Source: Azolla caroliniana (taxonomy: Eukaryota > Polypodiophyta). Taken from it: 64,000 bases of DNA. The notes below the pieces were generated by a model. It saw only the letters and a program-made list of their open reading frames with translations, had not been told where the DNA came from and ran no database searches. The first letter of the stretch is position 1. Each line of letters begins with the position of its first letter. Positions 52,958-62,365 of the stretch are shown piece after piece. The stretch lies in NCBI GenBank assembly GCA_043228905.1, contig JBHGNT010000006.1:12834001-12898000 (forward strand), in the 5' to 3' direction. The translations under genes and the position numbers were made by a program.

Positions 52958-54177
52958 ATGGACCCGCAAACGCTAACGGAAGCCACCAAGAAATGGCTAA
53001 AGCAACACGGGCTCGAGGGCTTCTTGACGATTATGCAGGCACCGCCACACAAAGAAGCCGACAAGGTGATCAAAGAAATCGACACAGAGGTCATAACGGA
53101 TGAGGCGATTCGTGCGTTAACAGGCCTTCCGGAGGGAGGCATATTCACGATCGACAATCCGACCTCGGAGCAACTCATCAAGTATTTTGGTGAGTACTCC
53201 CTAGCTAGCAAGGGCTACCGGACACAGGGCGGCGGAGATATGCTGTTCCACGAGATTCCCGTGTGCTCCACGAATACGGCCATGTGTACCCTAGACCCCC
53301 TGTCATGCCGCAGAACCGGGCAGGGATGATCATCGCCACCTATGAAGGGATCAAGGTGGATTGGCATGTATTGATCGCAGATGGTTTGTGTGTGGCGATC
53401 GAGATCGTCAGAGGAAAAGACAGCAAAGAAGGCCGAGACGGACGGAGGATATGGTACGCAGTAACGCAGTGGCTCACCTTGCTTGTGCCACCCGTCCAGC
53501 CCGTCCAGCCCAAGAAGCGGGGAAGAGTGGCGGACGGCACCCCAAAGACTGCTTCCAAAAGACAACAATTGTTGGCCTCTAAGGCCACTAAGGGGAAGGC
53601 GGCGGACGCAGAACAGGTGGGAAAGGAGAGCGCCAGCCGGAAGCGGCCAACGGATGCGCAGGAGGAACCACCGGTACGGCCCATAAAGATTACACTCCGT
53701 CGTCCAGTGAATAGAGAAGCAGACCCCTTGGCGGCGAAACTCAATACCGGGACTCAGGAAGAGGAAATAGAGGAGGAACCCACGGAGCACCTCCAACGAC
53801 GGTCGTCGGCAAGGACCGTTGAGGCAGCCGAGAAACGTTCAAACCCTCAGATGGAGGGAATACTGGCTCCCCATACTGAGACTCCCCCGCCAAGGGAGGA
53901 GCCGGAACCGGCGTGCATGGCACCGGAATCAGAAGCCCCTGCACCACCGGCAGCACCGACAAGTCCCATTCCGCCAGAGCCGGAAAGGTCAATGCAGCCT
54001 CCCTCGCCCAGCCAAGAAGAAGCGCAAGGGGAACCAGGACAGCAGGGTGGTCCACGGGCAGAAACGGAATTGCAACTCGGTGAAATCAGGTGGGACCACC
54101 CACCTACAAGCGAGCCCATCCGTCAAACCTCCGTGCAAGCGCAACAACAATGCACCGGTAGCTTGTGGCTCCGGTAG
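52958..54177 (+). pseudogene. M extra 3' coding region, part 1 (globular N-terminus, Pro/Glu-rich tail)
   Basis: ATG 52958, in good context (ACAGACATGG), starts MDPQTLTEATKKWLKQHG. About 100 residues of apparently globular sequence (FLTIMQAPPHKEADKVIKEI, LTGLPEGGIFTIDNPTSEQL) continue after a frameshift near 53250 with HEYGHVYPRPPVMPQNRAGM and VDWHVLIADGLCVAIEIVRG. From about 53500 the protein is disordered, with basic then Pro/Glu/Ala-rich tracts, ending at a TAG at 54175. I do not recognise a family. There is no signal peptide or membrane segment, so it is not an envelope-like gene by appearance. Confidence 0.65.
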
Positions 54178-54180
54178 ATA

Positions 54181-54305
54181 GGCGAACAAATTGCCGGAGC
54201 AGTGGGGTATATTGAGGTGAAAGAAAGAGCATAAAGTGAACCGTTGCTCGTCACAACCGAAAAACTAGAGAGGCCCGGTCTAGAATCTGGTGCCTTGAAA
54301 AAGGC
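54181..54305 (+). other. short interval between parts 1 and 2 of the M 3' coding region
   Basis: About 125 bp with stops in the surrounding frames. It may be decayed coding sequence joining the two parts, because the reading frame changes across it. Confidence 0.4.
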
Positions 54306-55760
54306 TTGGATCAGGTCACGGCAGAAATGGCCAAATTGGCCTTAACGGCTACACAGATCCAATCACTGGTGACTCCGGTAAGTGTACAGAATAAAGAACC
54401 AGACCAACCTGTACATACTAATAAGACCCCAGCAACGGAAACCGTCCCAGAGAGAGATGCGGCGCAAGCCCAGGAGCTTGCGGAATTGAGAGATGAACTT
54501 GCCGCACAAGAAGCGCTAAGGAGCCGTGAACGGGAATTGAAGACATCGGCCGAGGCAGAATTAAAGAAGACTGCTGAGAACCTCCGCCAGGCAGAGGAGA
54601 GCCCCCGGAAAGGCCATCAAGCTTACGACCGGCTAAGGGAGGAAAAAGACAAAGTGCTGTAGGAAAAGGACAAGCTGCGGAAGACGGCGGAAACGGAAAT
54701 TGAATGGCTTAAGGAGGAGCTCCGCCAGCAGAAGGACTGCGAGGACCGGGCCCGTCGACAAATCAACGTACGGCTCAAGCAAAAGACAGATGATTTTGAG
54801 CACCTGCACCGGGACTACAAACGGCTGGAAACGGAGCATAAGGAACAGATGGCCGAGCTCCAGCAGGAAGTTGATCGGGCCGCGACGGTGCTCGCCGACA
54901 AACGAGCGGAAAATACAAGACGGTTGGACGAGGCGGAGAAGGTCCGGATGGAGCTCCAGAGTCAGCAGCAGGAAGAAAGGGAGAGAGCGACAATGGTATT
55001 GCAAAAATTACAAAGCACATATCAAAGGCAATTGACACATTACAAGGAGCAAGCAGAAGACAACGTCAAAATCATCAAGCAATTGAAGGAGGAACGGCAA
55101 GCTACAGAGATCAAATCGCAGATAGAAACGGGCCGGATTCAGTGCATCCTCCGGGCATGGCTGAATCAGACAAAACGCTTGATTGACGAAAGCTCCGTAA
55201 GATGGTGGACAAAGTGGGCACAAAATACGGCAGAACTCCAATTGCTACGGGCAGACGTGGAAAACCGGCGGAAGGAAGGAGATGATTGTTACACGTTGAC
55301 TTCCGAGGACTTCACCGCCATATGGGACGAGCTGGCCGAAGACTTCCAAGTCCTGGCGGATGAACAGCTTGTGCAGGTCCGACAACTCGTAGCTCAGCTA
55401 GACGATGATAGGCTAGACGCTCAAATCCAGTTTGAGAGCTACGAGCGGTCCCGGGTTCGGGAAGAAAAAGCACGGGAAGCGGCAACGGTTAACCTTAGTG
55501 ATGAGGAACCATCGCCGGCCGAGGGTCAGACCAGAACCAGTCAACCGGAGACCACTACGACGGACGGAGTAACGACGGAAGCGCCGGTGTCAGAGCAACA
55601 AACGGAGGAGCAGCCACAGCAGCCACCAAAGGACCAGTCGCAGCAGCCATCAACAGAGCAGCAACAGCAGCAGCAACAACCACAACAACAACAACCAATT
55701 CCAGATGAACCATTGGAGACTCTCGAACAAAGCATTCTGGATATTTTGGACGAAGAATAG
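54306..55760 (+). pseudogene. M extra 3' coding region, part 2 (long coiled coil, Gln-rich tail)
   Basis: One frame of about 485 residues, interrupted only by TAG 54660. From residue about 40 to 260 it is an uninterrupted heptad-rich coiled coil (AQELAELRDELAAQEALRSR; EEKDKVL-x-EKDKLRKTAE; QQEVDRAATVLADKRAENTR). A second helical block follows (RWWTKWAQNTAELQLLRADV), then a Thr/Gln-rich tail with a polyglutamine run (55650-55695) and an acidic end (LETLEQSILDILDEE). The coding bias persists through the break, indicating a formerly real protein. The family is unknown to me; a structural or motor-tail-like role is only a guess. Confidence 0.7.
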
Positions 55761-55815
55761 CAAGGGTCGGATGGTGGATTCAACGTACAAGGTACTGTCC
55801 CATGGGCGTGCCATG

Positions 55816-56261
55816 TGTTACCGACTGGCAAAGGAATGCAGAGTGTGAAACGAAGGAGTTATTTAATTATTAGGAATGGTTGTAAGTAAGCTATTAGTGT
55901 GGACGAACGGACCAGAATCGGTATGCCGTTCCGGATCCGGACCGATCCCGAACAGGTGCGGATGGCACCATTTTGTACTACCGTTTTGTACTACAAACCG
56001 GAAACCTATTTAAAGGCCCGGATACAATGTAATGAGTAGCGGATAATTGATGAAGCTTAGTGTTTTATCTCTCTGTGTTAATTGTCGTTCTGCATTCATT
56101 GTTATATCTTACACGTGTGATTATTAAGGACGATCTTGCTAAGTAACCTAATTAAGTCGGATTAATCGTTGAGCCTAATCCTCTTGTCGTAACACCCCTT
56201 TGGTGAAGTGTCTTCCGTAGACACCCTGTGTTAGGCCATTGTCCGGCCCTAAGAGTTAACA
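55816..56261 (+). repeat. 3' LTR of M
   Basis: 446 bp, paired with 46250-46695. It is followed by the target duplication TAAAT. The sequence directly upstream is not clearly purine-rich, so the PPT is unclear. Confidence 0.92.
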
Positions 56262-56519
56262 TAAATATGAGGCCTTTCTAACCTCATTTCATCATCTTTT
56301 GACTACGTCGAGAATCCGTTCTTGTGGTGGGTCAACTCTTGTAGCGAGCGCACCAACACCATGTACGACTCGACACCACGACGATGGTACGAGACGCCGA
56401 TGAAGGCTTGAGTCTGTCTCGATCCCTTCCCTCGGGGTTGGTCGGGTGGATTGGCATGCTTCTTTCTCTATCTCCTTTCTTATTTTATATCTATTATATC
56501 CTTATCGTATGCTTACTTT
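56262..56519 (+). repeat. 3' LTR of copy B, second part
   Basis: It continues the B LTR after M (TAAATATGAGGCC ...) and matches the A LTR (2990-2722 on the minus strand) through the TGCTTACTTTAG segment. The last 15-20 bp expected from A are missing where fragment L starts. Confidence 0.8.
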
Positions 56520-57115
56520 AGAACATAACTCTTAAAGATATCATCCGAGAGTCCATGTAGCCGAACAACATGTTTGAAAAAAAAATCTGTTGTCTCCTCT
56601 CACGTAATGGCTTTTGCACATGGAGTAAAATGCGCCATCTTGGTGAAGCGATCGACCATGACGAACACAAAGTCGTAGCCACCAACAAAGGGAAGGTCAG
56701 TGATGAAATCCATGGAACGAGAGGCCCAAGGGCGTTTGGGGATTGGGAGGGGTTGAAGGAGACCATTTGGTCGATGATTAGATGGGTTGCAGTGAGCACA
56801 AGTGCCGCATGACTTAACGAACTCTTTGACCAAATTCCATGTTTAAGGCTACCACTACCCATGAGATATCAACGCCAAAATGACCAGCAAGTGGATCATC
56901 GTGACACTATTGGAGCACCCTGGTCCAGCACGGTCCTTCTAGGACATACAAAAGATTACCTCAAAACAAAAGGTTATCCTGAATTGTAAAATGAGCTAAA
57001 TCGGGCCTTTTGGGTTCATGGGAGGGGTCTGTGATACTTTCCTTGATCTCTGTGGCAAACTTGTCAATCATAGTGGCTTCTGCAATTTGCTTGAGCAAAG
57101 AGTCAAGGTGCACCC
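56520..57115 (-). pseudogene. integrase fragment of another chromovirus (L)
   Basis: The minus strand encodes FVKSCGTCAHCNPSNHRPNG (zinc finger cysteines), LLQPLPIPKRPWASRSMDFI and FVMVDRFTKMAHFTPCAKAI, which are integrase features. The sequence differs from the Tcn1-like family (F) and from B. Upstream it decays into RNase H-like sequence to about 57115. No ends are recognisable. Confidence 0.7.
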
Positions 57116-57225
57116 GAGTATTTATACAAGAATGTGGAGGTATGCATGTAAGCTAGGAAACTTCTAGGGAGTGCATGAAGACGCATTCTCTAGAAGGTTC
57201 TTGAATGTTCTAGTGATTAACCTAC
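57116..57225 (-). repeat. LTR remnant with heat-shock elements
   Basis: Five alternating pentamers (CTC, GAA, TTC, GAA, TTC; 57188-57210) precede, on the minus strand, a TATAAATAC box near 57123-57115. This resembles a fragment of a chromovirus LTR of the F family or a relative. It directly abuts the LTR of K at 57226. Confidence 0.5.
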
Positions 57226-57333
57226 TATCAAGAATAGTACTAAAACAAAGAGAGAATTAGTCATAGAGAAGGGAAGTACTATTAGTACTAAGAGGACGGA
57301 CTGCATAAGACTCATGAGAGAGAGATAGCGAAG

Positions 57334-57377
<44 letters not shown>

Positions 57378-57672
57378 AATGATAACAGATGATATATTAT
57401 GTGAAGAGTAAGTACAAAATAGCTATGAGGTTTAAGACTGGCGTTGAACCAATTTGGTTTGAAATAATGCCTTGTGCCTCTTTTTATAGTGCTCTCAGGA
57501 ATAGTTCTGAAGCTTCTAGAATGTTCTAGAGAAATCTGGAATATACAATAATTTTCTGTAGTAAAACATAAATGAAAATAATATACTACATATTGCAATA
57601 GATAATGTAATGGTCAAGAGCTCGACCCATATAATATAAGGTTATGGGTTCGAGTCTTGCCATATCATGACA
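57226..57672 (-). repeat. 3' LTR of K
   Basis: 447 bp with the family layout: heat-shock array 57494-57531 (CTC, GAA, GTT, GAA, TTC, GAA, TTC, GAG), TATA box 57488-57482 (minus), self-primer-like AAATTGGTTCAA, a (CT)n tract near 57335-57373, and a tRNA-like segment near 57605-57660. The polypurine tract is next to 57672. Confidence 0.82.
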
Positions 57673-60013
57673 CTATCCCCCCCTTAAGACAACGAGTGTC
57701 ACGAGTCGGTGCTGATTGTGGACCGGGTTTGTCTAGATACTTTCAATGGAAATTAGCAAGAAGCTCTTGAGCATTGGCAACATGCTCCACGGGTTCCCAA
57801 GTACGTTCGCTCGGACTATAGCGAGCCAATCAACCAAATAATAAAGTTTGTTGCAAACAAACTTGGAGTTGAGGACAACAACCACTTCATACTTCGGGCC
57901 GGTATCCAACTCAAGCGAGGGTGGCGGTGGTGTAACACGATAAGGTTCGAGAAGAGAACTCTGGAAGACCCGATGTATCTGAAGGTGCGGAGGAAGATTA
58001 AGGCGGAACGTGACATCATTAATCTTGCCAGTAATACGGAATGGACCGAGTCGTTGATAATCCAATTTCTAGCACGGTCGAGTTGTCTTGATGTGATGAC
58101 GTAAGAGCCATACTCGATCTCCGATGGCAAAAGAGGAGGGAAGCCGATGACGATCTACATAAGTCTTCTGAGTGTGTTGAACATGAAGAACATGAGTAGA
58201 TAGACCCATTTGAATCTGGCGTAGCCTCTCCAGATCTTCCTTGGCACGAGGATTGGTAGGTAGCTCCGGACTGTCGATCACAAACCAACGAGGATGAGAA
58301 CCGGTATAAGCGTAAACTGATAAGACCCGAGTTGAGGAGTGAATATGTTGTTATATGCAAACTCCGCAAAGTGGAGAATATCAACCCAATCGTCTTGTTG
58401 ATAACTCAGAAAACACCGAAGATATTGTTCCAGTGTTTGATTCGTTCGTTCCGCATGCCCATCGGTTTGGGGATGGTAGTCGGCGGAGTGGTTGCAAGAG
58501 ACCTTGAGCATCTTGAAGAGATGCTTCCAAAATTTGGAGACGAATTGAGGTCCTCGATCACTCATGATACTATTTGGGAGGCCATTATCTGGGTTGCGGT
58601 TTCCTCACTAGTGATGGCCTTAGTACAAAGCACAAAATGTGCCATCTTAGATATATCCATCGACGACGGTTAAGATAACATCGAAACCCTTCGAGACTGG
58701 AAGATCGTTGATAAAATCAAGACAAATGGACTGCCGCGGCTTACTTGGAATTGGTAAGGATTCCAACAAGCCATATGGATGATGTCGTGGCATCTTTGCT
58801 CGGCAACAAGCATCACAGGTCCGAACATAGTCGTCGAAAAAACATCGCATATGGGGCCACCAAAAGGATCGTTGAACTAGATCCAACATCTTAGTACTAC
58901 CGAAATGTCCAGCTATATGAGTGTCATGACAATTTTAGACAATTTGAAGGCGACAAGAGTAATCGGGAACATACACGAGCTTTTTAAAGAATAATAAACC
59001 ATCATGATATTCGAATTGTCGGTAGTCCATACCTGGTTGTTGAGATTGGGAACACGATACCCGAGAGGCATCAATTTGCGCTAGAATGGCTTGAGCAAAC
59101 CTATTTGTCTTCAAGTTGGCACGTATGGTATCGATAATCCGGGAATCCAGTGGAGTGTGAAAAATCCGCGTTGTGTGCAAACGTGTTGGTCCCAAGATTA
59201 CCTGCTTTTGATTATCAAATGTTAGATCACCCGGACGAGGCGCAAGATATGAATGTCATGATAGTGCATCTGCTTTTCCTTGGTGCTTCCCTAGCCGATA
59301 CGTGATTTTGAAGTCAAAACGCATGAGGAATTGGGCCTACCGAGCTTGCCGTCGATTTAGTATACAAGTGTTCTGGAAGTAAGCATGATTTTTGTGATCA
59401 CTGAAGATGATGACCTGATGAGGAGAGCCCTCTAAGAAGTGCCGCCATTGCACAAATGAATCCACAATGGCTAATAACTCATTGTCATGTATCTCGTAGT
59501 TAATTTCCACGGCATCAAATTTGCGTGAGTTGAAAGCCACAGGATGTAACTTTTCTTTATCTCCTTGTTATGAAAGGATGATATGGAAGGGCGAAATCCG
59601 ATGCGTCAGCGTCCATGATGAATGGTTTGTTTGTATCTACATGAGCTAGAATAGGACCTCATGTAAAGGCTCTCTTAAGATGCATAAAAGCCATGTCCGC
59701 TTCATTGGACCAAAGAAATGACTATCCCTTCTTAGTAAGTTGTGTGAGAGGTAAAATAATCTTCGAGTAATCTTGTATAAACTTGCAGTAGAAGTTAGCA
59801 AAGCCTAGGAAACATTGCACATCTTGTAACGAACGTGGAGTTTGCCACTCTAGCACAATTTGGACTTAAGCTGGATCCATGGCGATGCCTTTTGAGGAGA
59901 TGAAGTACCCTAGAAATCCCACTTGCTTGCAGTCAAAGCTACACTTTTCTAGTTTGGCATAAAGACCATGCTCTTGGAGTCATTTTAGTAATAATAGTAC
60001 ATGAGAATCATGC
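57673..60013 (-). pseudogene. K pol remnant
   Basis: Broken frames carry a decayed chromodomain (YEVVVVLNSKFVCNKLYYLV), GPF module (YQRLGPFRITGKINDVTFRL), integrase (MSDRGPQFVSKFWKHLFKML, GHAERTNQTLEQYLRCFLSY, CDACCRAK) and RNase H ([31 protein letters not shown]). RT sequence continues to 60013 with stops. The gene is inactive. Confidence 0.85.
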
Positions 60014-60018
60014 TGTCA

Positions 60019-60519
60019 TGTTAGGAAACAAGTCCCTCCGAATGGGAAGTGAGAAGAACACTGAGAAGAAACCGGATGACATGTACCCGGCTACGGAAGA
60101 CCCGGTGAGAACCGGATGACATGTGCCCGGCAAGCGCCGGATGATGCAAGCCCAGTGAGGAGTGCTCACCGAATGAAGGGACATATTCGTCAATAAGTTT
60201 CTGAGAGTCCATCGGGGCTATATTTGTAAATAGACGAAAAGTCATATTAGTATAAATATGACTTAGGGCAAACTTTAGATACTGTGTGTGTTGTTATTCT
60301 TGTTATTGCAAGATTAGAGCGCGTAACTGTGTACATAGAGAGAGAGAGAGAAAGAGACGAAGAGTTCGTATCTCTGTTGTAACCGCCGCCTGTGGTGAAG
60401 ATAGCAAGCTCGAGGTCTCATTGCTTTGGTGCTTTACCATTGTACATTCTGATATAGTGATAGTTCGCAGTCTATGGGTTGTCGTGGTTTTTCCCTAGTT
60501 TGGGTTTTCCACGTTAACA
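60019..60519 (+). repeat. LTR-like sequence N (copia type)
   Basis: The ends TGTTA (60019) and TAACA (60519) are inverted repeats. A TATAAATA box lies at 60251 and a GA tract at 60325-60345. Two to three ACCGGATGACATG repeats lie near 60068-60130. TGTCA occurs just before (60014-60018) and again at 60627-60631, but not right after the LTR, so it may be a 5' LTR plus about 107 bp of internal sequence. No coding region remains. Confidence 0.5.
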
Positions 60520-60631
60520 TCCTGTGTACTCTTCTCTTCACTGTGTCGTGCATTCATTACCCGTTTTCTGTGTTTGATTCTAAGCTCGGTTGCGGCCGAG
60601 CGTTGTTCATCGGAGCATGTAGTTCCTGTCA
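60520..60631 (+). other. short unassigned sequence between N and O
   Basis: 112 bp with no visible primer site or coding sequence. It ends in TGTCA, repeated as the first bases of the O LTR. Confidence 0.4.
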
Positions 60632-61111
60632 TGTCATGATGACACTTACATGCAATTTGTGTTTACAAGGAATCGAACCCACAACCTTGTTATATTCACG
60701 TCGAGTTCTTGACCGTTGTAATGATATATTTATTTGTAAAAGAATTGATAAACTATATGAAATACTATAGAGTAATTTAGAGTACTCTATGTTATAGAAT
60801 GTTCTAGAATATTCTAGAGTGCTCTTTTGTCTAGGAAATTCTAGAATATTCTAGCATGGTCTTTATTCTAGGAAGTTCTTGAATATTCTAGCATGGTCTT
60901 TATTCTAGGAAGTTCTTGAATATTCTAGCATGGTCTTTATTCTAGGACTTTCTAGAATATCCTATTAAAACTTATAAATATGCATATTACCATAAGGGAT
61001 GAACCAATTTGGTTCAACGCCATTCTAGAGCTCCCTTGTTTACTCGTTGTATTCCACTCTTTTATTGCAATACATTATCTTTACAATACTCTCTCTCTCT
61101 CTATCTTGACA
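60632..61111 (+). repeat. 5' LTR of O
   Basis: It begins TGTCATGATGACAC and ends CTTGACA, with a CT tract near its end. It carries an antisense box B GGTTCGATTCC (60679-60669) and the promoter array described separately. Length is about 480 bp, like F. Confidence 0.85.
60797..61017 (+). promoter_or_regulatory. O promoter: expanded heat-shock element arrays, TATA box, self-primer
   Basis: The first array has GAA 60797, TTC 60802, GAA 60807, TTC 60812, GAG 60817, CTC 60822. Three-pentamer TTC-GAA-TTC blocks follow at 60839, 60876 and 60913, and a partial block at 60950. The last three repeat every 37 bp as part of a tandem duplication (60847-60947). TATAAATA is at 60973 and the self-primer AATTTGGTTCAA at 61006-61017, 33 nt after the start of the TATA box, exactly as in F. 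Confidence 0.85.
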
Positions 61112-61113
61112 GT

Positions 61114-61125
61114 TTGAACCAAATT
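61114..61125 (+). other. self-complementary primer-binding site of O
   Basis: TTGAACCAAATT, two bases after the LTR, is the perfect reverse complement of AATTTGGTTCAA (61006-61017). Both sites differ from those of F at matching positions, so complementarity is kept. Confidence 0.72.
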
Positions 61126-61205
61126 TCTTCTTTCCTTCCTCATTTCTTTCTCTTCCAAGAACCTTAATAAGTTTCCTTCTTTGTTTTCCTCTTCCTTCGT
61201 ACGAT

Positions 61206-62330
61206 ATGGAGTCTGTGAGCAAACAAGAATATATGTGTGTCCTTTTTGAGCTCGACATGCTCACAAATAAATTTGTGGCACTAGAGCAAGAAAATCAAAG
61301 ACTACTCGGGGACCTACAACATCTGAGTACCGGGAAAGCACAACAATATGAAGAGTTGTCACAATGGGTTTGCCAACTCGAGACTACTATATTATCATTA
61401 CGAGAACAAGTGTTGAGGGTTCAAAACTACCCCAAAGAACCGAAGACTAGTCTCCTTGCTAAGTTTGATGGTATGAGGTCTCTATTTCGAGGCTTTTTGA
61501 ATCAAGTACGTTTGGTCATTCAACTACATCCTAATCGATATCCAACGGAAGCTGCTCGTGTGGGATTTGTAGGAACCTTGCTAAGTGGTACGGCACTAGC
61601 ATGGTTTGCTCCACTCCTCGAGAAGAAGTCACCGTTGTTGGAGGATTTTGAGGCGTTTGTTAAGGAGTTTCAAGCTAGCTTTGGAGATACTGACAGCACT
61701 AGGACCGCAATAAACAAGATTTGAAGGCTCCAATAAGGAGATCGTCTCGCGTTGGCTTATGCAGCCGATTTCAGTCTCTTGGCATGCGATATCCCTTGGG
61801 ATGAGGCGGCTCTAATGGATCAATTTCGTCAAGGTCTGCGTAATGATGTCAAAGATCTTCTTCTTACCTTTTCTGAAGATCCAAAATCTCTTACAGAGGC
61901 AATTAGTCGAGCTGTGCATTGTGATAATCGCCTCTTTGAGTGACGCTCGGAGCACCAACAAATGTTGCGTCGTCAACCGGATCAAACGTACGCTTCTATA
62001 GTCGCAACGCCTCTACCAGTCTCAAGACCCATTACGAGGGATGACCCAACTCCAATGGAAATAGAGTCAACATAACGTCGGGGGCCCTTATTGGATGTTG
62101 AGAGGCAACGACGTCGAGCACACCACTTATGTCTATATTGTGGGGGTCCAGGACATAGAGCCGTGAATTGTCCTCATAAGCCTAGACATCAAGTATACCA
62201 AGTAAGTGCACAAGCCAACCCTACTTCAAGTTCCGTTATTTCTTCTAATAACATAATTAAGCGTAGTAGTTCATGCCATGAGAATAGATTCGAGGTCTTG
62301 AGCCAATTAGAGGATGTGTTAAACGAGTAA
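61206..62330 (+). pseudogene. O Gag (in-frame stops)
   Basis: It starts MESVSKQEYMCVLFELDMLT and parallels F Gag: coiled coil (VALEQENQRLLGDLQHLSTG), capsid (LLAKFDGMRSLFRGFLNQVR, TALAWFAPLLEKKSPLLEDF) and knuckle CLYCGGPGHRAVNC. Stops at 61722 (TGA), 61734 (TAA), 61941 (TGA) and 62072 (TAA) fall at positions that mostly encode Arg or Gln in F. The terminal LNE-stop follows the conserved GTTAAAC. Confidence 0.87.
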
Positions 62331-62362
62331 GTCCGGCCTAAATAGGAGCCATTTGGTTGGAC
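62318..62362 (+). promoter_or_regulatory. candidate -1 frameshift signal of O
   Basis: GTTAAAC (62318-62324), 6-nt spacer including the gag stop, GTCCGGCC (62331-62338), 16-nt loop, GGTTGGAC (62355-62362): identical spacing to F. One base of the stem differs and still pairs as G-T. The possible loop pairing TAGG with a downstream CCTA is also kept. A TAA at 62339 now closes the pol frame, a decay mutation. Confidence 0.65.
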
Positions 62363-62365
62363 AAC

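Larger units (their letters stand above)
46250..56261 (+). mobile_element. 10-kb Ty3/gypsy element M with extra 3' coding region
   Basis: LTRs of 446 bp each (46250-46695 and 55816-56261, TGTTA ... TAACA) are flanked by the perfect target duplication TAAAT (46245-46249 and 56262-56266). I count about 18 differences between the LTRs, mostly transitions, so it is older than E and F. The order is gag, protease, RT, RNase H, integrase, then about 3.3 kb with an extra sense coding region. No chromodomain and no second RNase H are seen. RT and integrase style is nearest the Athila/Tat side of Ty3/gypsy. Confidence 0.93.
34136..56519 (+). mobile_element. Ty3/gypsy chromovirus copy B (A family), split by E and M
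   Basis: The pieces in order are leader (34136-34800), gag start (34801-35165), protease and RT (35170-36721), [E], RNase H, integrase and chromodomain-like end (44139-46080), 3' LTR first part (46064-46249), [M], 3' LTR second part (56267-56519). The 5' LTR and primer site are lost at the junction with C. The LTR pieces match the 5' LTR of A. Confidence 0.85.
57226..60013 (-). mobile_element. truncated Tcn1-like chromovirus K
   Basis: The 3' LTR (57226-57672) is followed on its right by pol, in the order chromodomain, integrase, RNase H and RT end when read leftward from 60013. It aligns with F throughout. It stops at 60013 in RT, where an unrelated LTR (N) begins; gag and the 5' LTR are missing. 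Confidence 0.85.

Noticed and set aside
52958-55760. Envelope-like gene in M
   Set aside because: Position after integrase fits, but there is no signal peptide, no hydrophobic transmembrane segment and no fusion-peptide-like stretch; most of it is coiled coil.
52958-55760. Independent host gene
   Set aside because: It lies between integrase and the 3' LTR of an element with a perfect target duplication, so it travels with the element. A host origin by capture remains possible and is noted as a finding.
55541-55831. Minus-strand frame with a run of cysteines and tryptophan
   Set aside because: It is the antisense of the Gln-rich tail of the M 3' coding region (CAG/CAA repeats read backwards).
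60019-60626. Solo LTR with target duplication TGTCA
   Set aside because: TGTCA flanks the interval, but the right copy is 107 bp past the TAACA terminus and coincides with the start of the next LTR, so the duplication could be accidental.
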